Origin: Pseudomonadota bacterium
Lineage (GTDB): Bacteria > Bdellovibrionota_B > Oligoflexia > Oligoflexales > CAIYRB01
Assembly (NCBI GenBank): GCA_026390445.1
Contig: JAPLFX010000150.1
Coordinates: 1 to 38,401 of the forward strand
Reading direction: 5' to 3'
Length of the DNA: 38,401 nucleotides
Of the stretch, positions 16,701-24,410 are shown piece by piece. Below the pieces are notes generated by a model, which saw only the letters and a list, made by a program, of their open reading frames with translations, searched no databases and was not told where the DNA came from. The translations under genes and the position numbers were made by a program. The first letter of the stretch is position 1. Each line of letters begins with the position of its first letter.

Positions 16701-18977
16701 GGCGGCCAGTGCGGAAAGCGCAATCAGCTCGTCTTCAGATAGCAAGGTGCGAGCGGTGTGAAGGCGAAGGACCGAGTCGATGAGGTGCGATCCATCACTC
16801 TTGTATTGCTGCTCGAAGTAACGACCAATTCGAAGATTTGTCGATCTCAGCTCGTCATCGCTCAGGAGCTGAAGTGCCGCCTGTTGGACGCGGTCATGGA
16901 CAAAGCGGTAGCGGACGTTAAACGAGGCCGCTTCGTCCACGGCCTGCCGATATTCTGGGTCTAACGGTATCATGAGCTGTTGGGTCAAAGCTTGGGCTAG
17001 TTGCATGGCCACTTCGTGGGGTCGCAGGTGCAAGATGTTGGCGAGAACGTTTAGGTCACATTCACCGCCAACGCATGCTGCCTGGGAGATGACCTGCTGG
17101 GCCCCCTCATCTAATTGGCGAAGGACTTCTAAGACGACATCGACGACATTGTCGGCAATGGGTATTTTCCGAACTTCTTCGATGTTAAAACCAAAGGTTT
17201 GTGTTGTTGGCTGAAAATAAATCTGCTTTTGCTCATGGAGCAGGCGAAGAATTTGCCTGAGGAAAAACGGGTTGCCACCGGACTTTTGCGCGCATAATTC
17301 CGCCAGTGCCATGGCTCTTTCGGACGTTGTTCGCAAACAGTCGGCAAGCATCTCGGTGATATCAACAAGGTCGAGCGGACCAAGGATCAGGGTGCTCGCC
17401 TCCACGCCGCGGTTTTTTAAGGTCAAGAGCGTGCCGCGAAGGGGGTGATCTGGACCCACTTCATTGTCGCGGAAGGCCAAAATCAACAACAGCGCTTGTT
17501 GATCCTGTTGGCCACAAAGAGTTTCGATCAAATTGAGTGAACTTAGATCTGCCCATTGCAGATCATCGAGAAACAGCACCAGTGGCTGCTCTGGCGTGGC
17601 TACTGCGCGAACGAAGTCTTGGATGACGGAGCGAAAGCGGCTTAGCGCTTCAAGCGGCGGCAGGTCGACGACGGGCGGAAAGGGACCCGTCAAGGTGCTC
17701 AGTTCTGGGAGCACCTCCGCGAGGACGGCGCCCTGTTGCTTGAGTGCTTGGCGAATGCGCTGGCGCCAGGTCTCAAGTAGTTGCGACTCCTGTGCCATCA
17801 GCGTGTTGATGAGCTCGCGAAATGCTCGAATAAATGGTTCGTAGGGGGTGCTTTGCTTATATTGATCAAACTTTCCGGCGATGAACAGGCCGTGAACCGC
17901 GTCGACCTCCTTACGAACCTCACCTACTAGAGCTGACTTGCCGATTCCAGAGCTTCCCTGAACGACAACGACCTCGGTGTGTCCTCTGGTGATTCGAACA
18001 AAGGCCTGCATCAGTGCCGTGATTTGCGGCTTTCTACCGTAAAGGTGGTGAGGAATGGAAAAGTGACTTTGGATATCACCCTGACCTAGGATCAGTACCT
18101 GCGTTTCGTTCCACAGCTGGGTACACTGCCGCAGGTCAAAGGCGATGCCGACCGCCGATTGATAGCGCTGCTCCGGATCCTTAGCCATGAGTTTAAAAAC
18201 GATCTGCTGCAGAGCCAGCGGTAAACTCAAGTGCGCTGAGAATGGTTGAGGGTTAAGCGCCATATGTTGATGGATGAGCTTGAGGGGGTCAGTACCAGCA
18301 AAGGGTGGTTGTCCGGTGAGCAAAACATAAAGTGTCACGCCGAGGGAGTAAAAATCCGTACGGTAGTCAAGCGGCCGGTTCATCCTTCCAGTTTGTTCAG
18401 GCGAGATGAAGGCAAGGGTTCCTTCGAGGACTGTAGAGCTAGAGTAGAAGGATTCCTCCCGGGATAGTTCGGTGGCGATGCCGAAGTCAATGATCTGTAA
18501 GCGACCGGTCATTGGTTCATAGATGATATTGCTAGGATTGATGTCTTTATGGACGATACCCTGGGCATGGATGGTACCAAGCGCTTCACACATGTGCATG
18601 GCTAACCGAACCGTGCCCTTTGGGTCATGCAGTAACGATGGTAGCAGCTCGTGTAGCGAGGTCCCCTGGATATCCTCGAAGGTGATGGTCCACTGCTCGC
18701 CCGAGTAGGTGAGATCGTAGACCCTTGGGATGTATGGCGACGAAAGCGCAGCAGTTAGCTGGAATTCACGGCGAAAGTTCGCCAGGTTCGCGGGGTCTTG
18801 GCTCGCCGCATGGAGCATTTTAAGAATCACTGGGACGTTGTCGGATAGACGCACGCCGCGCAGGACTCGAGTTCGTTCACCTTCGAACAACACGTTCGAA
18901 ATTCTATAACCAGGCACAGCCCATTCGGCCGTGCTTGCAGTCTGCTGTAGCGTCTTGCTCGCCAAATTTGTCACCAA
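13722..18977 (-). CDS. Ser/Thr kinase - AAA ATPase - GAF - SpoIIE phosphatase fusion
   Basis: A 1751-residue soluble signalling protein. Residues ~23-290 are a eukaryotic-type Ser/Thr kinase with Lys53, HKDINPSN (Asp145, Asn150), DFG (164-166) and SPEQ; its glycine loop is poor. A large ATPase follows, with Walker A GSSGIGKS (341-348) and Walker B LVLFLDDLQ, as in the PknK/MalT-like STAND class. A long helical TPR-like region runs to ~1300. A GAF domain (~1333-1490) is joined by a coiled linker to a PP2C/SpoIIE phosphatase (~1527-1751) with metal ligands in GGDWFG (Asp1543), GDVTGHG (Asp1562), YTDG (Asp1691) and the final DD. The domain order is known from kinase/ATPase fusions whose output is a histidine kinase; here it is a phosphatase. 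It starts at TTG (18977) or the next GTG. Confidence 0.88.
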   Translation of the reverse strand: MVTNLASKTLQQTASTAEWAVPGYRISNVLFEGERTRVLRGVRLSDNVPVILKMLHAASQDPANLANFRREFQLTAALSSPYIPRVYDLTYSGEQWTITFEDIQGTSLHELLPSLLHDPKGTVRLAMHMCEALGTIHAQGIVHKDINPSNIIYEPMTGRLQIIDFGIATELSREESFYSSSTVLEGTLAFISPEQTGRMNRPLDYRTDFYSLGVTLYVLLTGQPPFAGTDPLKLIHQHMALNPQPFSAHLSLPLALQQIVFKLMAKDPEQRYQSAVGIAFDLRQCTQLWNETQVLILGQGDIQSHFSIPHHLYGRKPQITALMQAFVRITRGHTEVVVVQGSSGIGKSALVGEVRKEVDAVHGLFIAGKFDQYKQSTPYEPFIRAFRELINTLMAQESQLLETWRQRIRQALKQQGAVLAEVLPELSTLTGPFPPVVDLPPLEALSRFRSVIQDFVRAVATPEQPLVLFLDDLQWADLSSLNLIETLCGQQDQQALLLILAFRDNEVGPDHPLRGTLLTLKNRGVEASTLILGPLDLVDITEMLADCLRTTSERAMALAELCAQKSGGNPFFLRQILRLLHEQKQIYFQPTTQTFGFNIEEVRKIPIADNVVDVVLEVLRQLDEGAQQVISQAACVGGECDLNVLANILHLRPHEVAMQLAQALTQQLMIPLDPEYRQAVDEAASFNVRYRFVHDRVQQAALQLLSDDELRSTNLRIGRYFEQQYKSDGSHLIDSVLRLHTARTLLSEDELIALSALAAEAGAQATLSSAYDAAFNLLRLGIDALGTDPWRQDPDLCRTLYKRLLIISHHAGQIENMPAYFRAFVSHTPDVVAQLDVQIAMMESLAQRGLCTEALHLSSAYLARLGVSIPRRGTLLYALGIGAYIYLKVQKSRLVRLETDPELQDKKILAVHRTLAVMTHIAVFYDPILSAIISIKQVLLLLRHGVCEDGLVGLANLSCVLNSTITRHYQLSQVAIQAAQKIMLDRGYLRGYAQSSYFAVALINGWTQPQRRDGPKLEDVAQDCFDQGNYEDGCQALASCIYSREFTWEQIGSLLASAPGWLKTIRRFNLVSIENYFKANVQGLANLANKVDKPWVLDGAFASEKDLKKAIDATADNFSRSLFWREKGVIACLYGQYAEAVAAFAEAAPYSLGYHAFSSTAPEAQIFRVYAHFQLLKPRRLKTLLALLSKISDLHLIAAIANANKVSYGWIRLLMQAELCRLFGWHSLAFENLRRARLQARVSGYLMPQAFVNECMGRYYIGRGDFISGQQALREARRIYLDWGAFGKVGHLEDEFKILRETSGIDHGTAESDALSIKNLSHSANSLDLESMIQASQAVSSELQFDTMIQRLMKITLETAGAQKSFLLLLEDKELYCRVRASVDPVVTIATMNVRVDELRQEFCTALALYVARTRRTVVLADAHGEGTYANDPYMSSGIRRSMACLPIENRGECTGVLYVENDLTIGAFTAERMKILALLAAQGAISLRNVQYVESLKDKARLENDLLAAQAVQEALLPVNNVVIPGIDLATYYQPAEHTGGDWFGSHYDAAKEVFYLQVGDVTGHGISSALVTAAVCGAILGAYRPIAAMHEHSLDQDIWRLALAANDAVAATGTLVGRAMSMAFIGLNVRTGAGIYFNAAHISVYVRRQGVVSSLLRGGRLLGDFEPGATPELVNFQLDPGDVLFAYTDGLIENGAHSAKRINFKVIRKILEREATINDIKRCLDEAYQLSLNDAKPADDCAYVILRRQ

Positions 18978-19168
18978 TGGTCAGAACGCAGCTAAATCTT
19001 TGACTAAAGGCTTATCGGTAGATGGCAAGGTTAGTTGAGACATCAGGCAAGTGGTACGGATCGGTCGAGATTTCAGCCTATCTGTCAGAGTAGGCGCAGC
19101 TTTGATTCGACTTTTATCATGCTGCCTAGCCAGAAGGTGTCGATGTGGACTCGCACGTTCCTTTAGCC

Positions 19169-19189
19169 GCGGCACGGCCCGTGTGCCGC
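19169..19189. repeat. GC-rich inverted repeat in the divergent intergenic region
   Basis: GCGGCAC and GTGCCGC flank a 7-base loop between the kinase-phosphatase (minus strand) and the Vps62-like gene (plus strand). No T-run follows on either strand. The rest of this 335-base gap (18978-19312) must hold both promoters, but I cannot pick convincing boxes. Confidence 0.4.
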
Positions 19190-19312
19190 TTCCGGCCGCC
19201 CATCTGATAAACTAATAAATGTTGATGGATGTAACCCCGGACTCGAGCTGCAGCGGCTCCACTGTCGCTGCTGCAGGCCTGCTGCTCAGTCATTGCTTTG
19301 AGGCTCAACCCG

Positions 19313-20749
19313 ATGGGAAGATTGGTGAAAGCATGTATCCTGGTACTACTATGCGGCTGTCGTGCGACCCAGCACAGGGCAAGTCTTGTCGAGGCCTCCA
19401 GCACGGAAGCGGTTCCAGCGTCTGCGACCCCGTCATGCATCGATCCAGCTGTGGTGACCAGGGTTTCCGAGTGCATCGACCAGGCGACCAAGAGCCCCTG
19501 GCAATGCTTTGTGGATGTGGCTGGTGAAAGGGCGCCGTGTGATCAGGACAAGGATGGACTAGACGATCAGTTTGAAGCGGCGCTAGCTCGCAGCTACGTC
19601 TTTGCCGTGGCCTTCAACGCTCAGGGCCCTGCAGAAAATTGCTGGCCTGGCAATGTTCAGCAATTTGTCCAGCAGTCACTGCTCCTTTATAGTCCAAGTG
19701 GCAGCACCTCCCTAGGTTCGGAAGCTAAAACCGGATATGCGGTCGTCAATGAATCGCCACAGCTGAATGGTCTTGATGTGGAAAAGGCGCTTGTCAGCGG
19801 CGGTGAGCGGCTAGCGAATGACCCCAAGCAGTACCAGGGGCCGAATTTCTGGCTGTGCCAAAAAAAGGCATACAATCCGCCGAAATATGGCGGGATGCTT
19901 GGAGCCGATGAAAAGCTGGCAACGTCGGAACGATCGATCAATGTACCAGGAGGTGTTCACGCCTATATGATCGTTCATCCGGTAAACCAGGGTCCGCTGC
20001 CTAAAGCGCAAGATCACGTTCTAACTCCACGCTACGTGCTAGTCGCCACCGAATTATTCTATCCCTACAATCAAAGGCCTTTCGACAATCACGAAGGTGA
20101 CTGGGAAGGTGGCGGTGTTTTTGTCGACACCCAAGATCCACGCGGTGCGGTCATTGGCGCCTATTTTGATCGTCACCCAACGACCGATCATCTGCAGCTG
20201 ACGATGCTCGGTCAGGATGTTGAGGCGATCGACCCGAGTAGCGAATCTGGCGGGGCCATGCAATGTAGCAATGCCGGCAAGGGAATCGCTGGACTTCGTT
20301 TTTGGGACTTTGACGGGCCCCGACATCACGTGGTGATCTATCCAGCCGCAGGTGGGCATGCGACCTACGGCTATCCAGGTGTGACCAAAATCTTTGGCAT
20401 TGGCTGCAGTGAAAATGGGCCTGAGGCTAACGATACGCACCATGGCGATGGCCTGAAACTTTTGCCTTGGCTGGGGATTTTTGCTGAACACTGGGGCGAT
20501 CATACCGGCGTTGCGGTTCGCGACGGAGTTGAACTTGTCAACTTGGGTGAGGAGTTAACGCCGCTGGTATCTTGGGCAGCATACCGTGGTCAATGGGGAT
20601 GTCAGAATGGCCTGGAAGGAAAGTTAGCGTCCTCTTGGCCTGGTCCGTTTGGTAATCACCGGCATTGTCGCGGTTGGCTGCGCCATGATTGGCATGCGTC
20701 GCCACCTTTTTCGCCGCCGTCTGCAGCAGTCGATTGCGTCGGACTCTGA
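19313..20749 (+). CDS. Vps62-like (DUF946) lipoprotein
   Basis: A 478-residue protein with a lipoprotein signal (MGRLVKACILVLLCGC; lipid Cys16). The mature part contains the features of the Vps62/DUF946 family: an NHEGDWEGGGVFVD block, a strand ending HHVVIYPAAGGHATYG, and multiple conserved Asp/His that may bind metal. A DQDKDGLDD stretch near residue 75 looks like a calcium-binding EF-hand-like loop of the thrombospondin-3 type. Family members occur in fungi, plants and scattered bacteria; the molecular role is not known. ATG 19313 was chosen over an in-frame TTG at 19298 because it starts the signal peptide. The gene ends 34 bases from the convergent gene at 20784. Confidence 0.65.
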   Translation: MGRLVKACILVLLCGCRATQHRASLVEASSTEAVPASATPSCIDPAVVTRVSECIDQATKSPWQCFVDVAGERAPCDQDKDGLDDQFEAALARSYVFAVAFNAQGPAENCWPGNVQQFVQQSLLLYSPSGSTSLGSEAKTGYAVVNESPQLNGLDVEKALVSGGERLANDPKQYQGPNFWLCQKKAYNPPKYGGMLGADEKLATSERSINVPGGVHAYMIVHPVNQGPLPKAQDHVLTPRYVLVATELFYPYNQRPFDNHEGDWEGGGVFVDTQDPRGAVIGAYFDRHPTTDHLQLTMLGQDVEAIDPSSESGGAMQCSNAGKGIAGLRFWDFDGPRHHVVIYPAAGGHATYGYPGVTKIFGIGCSENGPEANDTHHGDGLKLLPWLGIFAEHWGDHTGVAVRDGVELVNLGEELTPLVSWAAYRGQWGCQNGLEGKLASSWPGPFGNHRHCRGWLRHDWHASPPFSPPSAAVDCVGL

Positions 20750-20783
20750 CCGCGCTTAGAGACAAGTCATATGCAGCCGAGTA

Positions 20784-21902
20784 TCAAAAGTCGCTGAGCC
20801 CGTAGCTGACTTTTGATCCATCGGCAAAGGCAAACACGCCGCTTTGCAGATCTGTAGAATGGGTCGCTGTGCCAATCAGGTTGGTCCTGGCGCTGTCGCA
20901 ATAATACTTGGTGTAGTTGCTACTGCGCTCCGATGCGACGCCAGACTGGTACATGGTCAGGTCGCCTTTGACGACGCTGGCCTCGTAAGTCAGTGACCAA
21001 TAATAGCCTGTGTCATCCTTCTTTATCAGCGCTGGGGATGACCCATAGGTTTGGACGATGCCGTAGTAGAGGCTGTTGTAGGTGGTCCCATCAAACAGCA
21101 AGCCGAAGCCGCCTGCAGCAAACTGGCTTTGAATGGTCGTTAAGCTAGCGGCGGTTGTCGCCATCTTCCATAGCAACGTGTCATGGTCTCTGGGGGCTTG
21201 GCCCAGGTAGGTTTTTTGGCTCGCCAGGACAAAGTTGATCAGGTCTGTCCTTAGTTTGAAGTTAGCCTGTATTCCTGCGAGGCTTGTGCCGGAGACCGAT
21301 GCGCTGCCGTCGATGAGATCATACAGTGGACCGTGCGAGTAAGAAAAATTCGGGGTCGACAGGATATTGAAGCTGATACCGGTGAGATAGGACTTATAGT
21401 CAAAGACGTTGTACGGGATTTTATCGCCGGCCTTGGCGCTGCCAAAGTCGGCAGCGTAGTAAAGACTGAAGGTGTAGCCTTCGTCGCCGGCCTTATAGGT
21501 GTAGTCGCCACTGGCAAAGCTCAGATCGTAGTCCTTGAGCTTAGCTGGATCGATTCCATTGCCGACAAGCATGGCGATCAGTCCGCCAATCTGTTGTGCT
21601 GAGCTTCGGCCATGGCTGATAGCACTAGCCGTAAAGACTAGATTGCCGTCTAGTCCCTTGAGAAATTCGCGTTTACTTAGTGTGGTGGAACACAAGGAAT
21701 ATTGCTGCGAACCGCTGCCGAGTCCACTTCCGCTCAGCACCGTGACGCCGCCAGTTGGACTCGTGCCATCGCTTCCAGTACCGCTCGTGCTGCTACTACT
21801 GCCACAACCTTGGATGGCAAGGACCAAGAAGATCGCTGGCGGCACCATCCAGGTGAACAGGCGCATGGCGCGCGCGCCAGTCGATCCTATTTTGTAAGTC
21901 AT
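20784..21902 (-). CDS. Unrecognised lipoprotein (third gene of an envelope operon)
   Basis: The 372-residue protein has a long charged N-region followed by PPAIFLVLAIQGC, a lipobox with Cys33, then a Ser/Thr/Gly linker. The mature part is rich in Tyr, Ser and Gly (SFASGDYTYKAGDEGYTFSL), suggesting beta structure, with a conserved-looking Cys pair (CSTTLS near the start, YYCDSA near the end). ATG 21902 follows AGAGG by six bases. I recognise no family. It is the last of three co-directional genes for envelope proteins, 20 bases after the preceding stop. Confidence 0.65.
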   Translation of the reverse strand: MTYKIGSTGARAMRLFTWMVPPAIFLVLAIQGCGSSSSTSGTGSDGTSPTGGVTVLSGSGLGSGSQQYSLCSTTLSKREFLKGLDGNLVFTASAISHGRSSAQQIGGLIAMLVGNGIDPAKLKDYDLSFASGDYTYKAGDEGYTFSLYYAADFGSAKAGDKIPYNVFDYKSYLTGISFNILSTPNFSYSHGPLYDLIDGSASVSGTSLAGIQANFKLRTDLINFVLASQKTYLGQAPRDHDTLLWKMATTAASLTTIQSQFAAGGFGLLFDGTTYNSLYYGIVQTYGSSPALIKKDDTGYYWSLTYEASVVKGDLTMYQSGVASERSSNYTKYYCDSARTNLIGTATHSTDLQSGVFAFADGSKVSYGLSDF

Positions 21903-21921
21903 AAGCACCTCTGGGTCTTGA

Positions 21922-22524
21922 TCATAAGCTACTACCGACGCCAATCATCAGTGGCAAACAGGTCTGCGTGAAGGATTTGAGCTTTGCCGAGGGGTTGCCG
22001 CTCTCTTGGCCGTTCGCATACATTCGGTAGGTGACGTCGAAGCCAAAAAACAAGTGGGCTGCGGGCGTTCCAAGAAGTCCAAGCTTGCCGTTCAGGCGAC
22101 CTACCCAGCCGGGGAAGCTATCGATGCGTTTGACTGGAGCCGACTGAGTGATCAGCGTCTTCGCGTAGCCCAGGCCAATCGACAGCGACACCATGCCGTC
22201 CGATGTGGCGAATCCATAGGTCAGGCCGTAGACTTTAGTCGTCATGACTTCTTTTGACGCATTGCTATGGTAGTTGTTTTCTAGGGAATCGGCCGAGCCA
22301 AAGGCACCTACGAATTGGTTTAGCTTGCCGGTTGGAATCATGAGTGAGATGCTAGAAGTAGGGCCACTCAAGCGATAGACTTTGGCGTCTCCTTTAATTT
22401 TGGTATTAGCTCCAGAGACAAAGCCGGCGCTGACATCGGCGATAAAGATGGTGGCGAGGGCTGGTGCCGGGTGCAGCATCCACATGGCAAATAGAATGGC
22501 GGTGGCGAGTTGCTTTAGCGACAT
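21922..22524 (-). CDS. Unrecognised small outer-membrane beta-barrel-like protein
   Basis: The 200-residue product starts with a signal peptide (MSLKQLATAILFAMWMLHPA, cut after ALA). The rest alternates hydrophobic and polar residues in short strands with Gly and aromatic residues, as in small beta-barrels (YGLTYGFATSDGMVSLSIGLGYAK; the longest strand pair is near residues 105-130). ATG 22524 follows GAAGG; it overlaps the previous gene by 10 bases, indicating coupling. The C-terminus (GVGSSL) lacks a terminal aromatic, so the barrel call is uncertain. No known family was recognised. Confidence 0.6.
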   Translation of the reverse strand: MSLKQLATAILFAMWMLHPAPALATIFIADVSAGFVSGANTKIKGDAKVYRLSGPTSSISLMIPTGKLNQFVGAFGSADSLENNYHSNASKEVMTTKVYGLTYGFATSDGMVSLSIGLGYAKTLITQSAPVKRIDSFPGWVGRLNGKLGLLGTPAAHLFFGFDVTYRMYANGQESGNPSAKLKSFTQTCLPLMIGVGSSL

Positions 22525-23189
22525 AGTTGGACCTTCGATACACCGGCGCGGCCGAGACTGCGCCAAGAAGCGACTAACGTCGATGTGTCGACGGTATAGG
22601 CCTCGAGATCAGAGCCTGGAATGGTGTACCACAGGACTTTGTCGCTGCCGTTAGTGCCCGCCACGGCCGTCACATGGAGGTAATAGTTGGCATTCGCCTG
22701 GACGGGAATGATGCTACCGAAGTCGACCAGCAGCCAGGTGGCCCCTTGGGTGATTTTCTCGCCTTTAATCGACTTAGTCGCAGCGGCACCACTGATTGTC
22801 ACTGGCAAATCAGTCGCCCCCGTACCCGAGTGATTTTGTACCACGAGGTCAACCTTTACATCTGAGGCGCTGGCTCCTAGCGACGTGAGCTTTAGCGCGG
22901 CACCCCAAATATCGCCGTCTGCTGGCGTTGTAATGAGTTGCCTAATCGTAGTCTGCAGGCCAGCGCTGGTTGCTAGGGGAACAGTGGTTTCGCTGCTGCT
23001 GTGTTGGGCGTCGTAGTCAGCAACATCCTTAGCGACTTCGGCAACCGAAGCATTGCAGACCAAATGATCTGTAAGTAGGCCGGCCGAGCTTCCGCCAACC
23101 TTGCCGCAACTGCTCAGTGACGCACTGTAGAGAATCAGCGAGCAAATCTCGACCTTTCGCTGGTGTCTTGAAGGACGTGATAAAACCAT
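22515..23189 (-). CDS. Unrecognised lipoprotein (first gene of an envelope operon)
   Basis: A 224-residue protein with a basic N-region and the lipobox segment LILYSASLSSC (Cys28). The mature region looks like a beta-sandwich: DVKVDLVVQNHSG, KGEKITQGATWLLVDFGS and ANYYLHVTA give the alternating strands of fibronectin or discoidin-like domains that describe themselves as relief or choice-of-anchor modules. ATG 23189 has GGAG seven bases before it. Two more envelope genes follow without gaps. I do not recognise the family, and the fold comment is an inference from strand pattern. Confidence 0.62.
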   Translation of the reverse strand: MVLSRPSRHQRKVEICSLILYSASLSSCGKVGGSSAGLLTDHLVCNASVAEVAKDVADYDAQHSSSETTVPLATSAGLQTTIRQLITTPADGDIWGAALKLTSLGASASDVKVDLVVQNHSGTGATDLPVTISGAAATKSIKGEKITQGATWLLVDFGSIIPVQANANYYLHVTAVAGTNGSDKVLWYTIPGSDLEAYTVDTSTLVASWRSLGRAGVSKVQLCR

Positions 23190-23420
23190 AGTCGAACTCC
23201 ACTGGGCGGCTCTTCAAGCCCTGGCCATGGAGATCGGAAGAGATAGACGTGGACATTAGCGTGATGGAGGGCATTTCGCGGAATACTGGTCATGGCCATC
23301 TTGGCGACAATGTTATGGGGTGTGAATGCAGCACCAATTGCCGAGGCTTAAACCGACCGGCCTGGTGCCAGGTAGTTACCCAATCAGTCGCCCGACCATT
23401 CGCTGGCTCAGAGGCTCGTC

Positions 23421-24410
23421 CTAGTCGGAACCTTTCGCACTGGCGTAGCAAGTGGAGTCGCGAAACGGAATCACCGATGCAATATGGTCGAGTCCGAGCA
23501 GCAAAGCCAGCCAGCGGTCGAAGCCAAGTGCATTGCCTGAGCACGGCTTGATCCCTTTGTTTAGCGCTGCTGTAAACCCAGCGTCAATTCCGGGGACTTC
23601 GTAGCCATACTCGGTGCGCCGTCGGTTGCTCTCACTTAGGCGCATCTGGTTTGCCGCGGCGCCGAGTAGTTCATCAAAGCCGTTACACAGCTCCACCCGC
23701 CCCAAGTAAAACTCAAAGCGCTTCGCAACTCCACCAACGACCTGTGCTAATGCCGCTTGTGAGGCCGGATAATCCATCAAGACCGCGCCGCCAAGTGCAG
23801 CCATACCCGGCTCGACCCGTTCGATCAACAGTTTAAAAAAAGCTGTCTCAAAATCATCATCGTCACGTAGCGAAACGGCTCCAGCCGCGGTACCCTTTGT
23901 CGCCAACTCCTCGTCGCCATCGATCAGGTCCAGCCCAACCCAGCGCTTAAAGGCCTCGGCCACTGAGATTCGTGCGAACTGCTTTGGCAGCACCAAGCGA
24001 CTGCCCATGTATTTGTGGCTAAACCGTAGCAATTCCTCGGTCTGGTCGATGAGGCCACTAAACGACAGGCCGCACTCATACCATTCGAGCATGGTGAATT
24101 CCGGATGGTGCCACTGCGAGTACTCGCCGCCACTGCGGAAGCACGGCGCCAGCTGAAAGATCCGTTCAGCCCCAAGCGCCAAGGTTTGCTTCATATGCAA
24201 CTCAGGGCTCGAGCGTAAATAAAGCCGCTGCGTCCGCCCCTGGTAATCCAGCCATTCGGTTGGAAAGTAGCGAAGGTGAACCTCGGTGCCGGGACACACC
24301 ACGGCCAAGGGGGTGTCGACCTCCAGAAAGGCTCGGGCGCCAAAGAAGGCGCGAACCGCCTCCTTTAGTTTGGCGCGCGCCTGCAGGGCGGCAAGGGGGC
24401 TCACACCCAT
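23421..24410 (-). CDS. epmA: Elongation factor P--(R)-beta-lysine ligase
   Basis: EpmA (PoxA/GenX/YjeA) is a truncated class II lysyl-tRNA synthetase that attaches beta-lysine to a conserved Lys of elongation factor P, which relieves ribosome stalling at polyproline. Class II motifs are visible: motif 2 as APCFRSGGEYSQWHHPEFTMLEW and motif 3 as GNALGFDRWLALLLG; the tRNA anticodon domain is absent. At 329 residues it matches E. coli EpmA. The ATG shares one base with the stop of the upstream protease gene (TGATG), so the two are coupled. EpmA needs EF-P and the aminomutase EpmB; neither is in the window. Confidence 0.9.
   Translation of the reverse strand: MGVSPLAALQARAKLKEAVRAFFGARAFLEVDTPLAVVCPGTEVHLRYFPTEWLDYQGRTQRLYLRSSPELHMKQTLALGAERIFQLAPCFRSGGEYSQWHHPEFTMLEWYECGLSFSGLIDQTEELLRFSHKYMGSRLVLPKQFARISVAEAFKRWVGLDLIDGDEELATKGTAAGAVSLRDDDDFETAFFKLLIERVEPGMAALGGAVLMDYPASQAALAQVVGGVAKRFEFYLGRVELCNGFDELLGAAANQMRLSESNRRRTEYGYEVPGIDAGFTAALNKGIKPCSGNALGFDRWLALLLGLDHIASVIPFRDSTCYASAKGSD

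Noticed and set aside
23330-23420. Terminator after epmA (CCTGG/CCAGG at about 23361-23372)
   Set aside because: The stem has a 2-base loop and no T-run follows.
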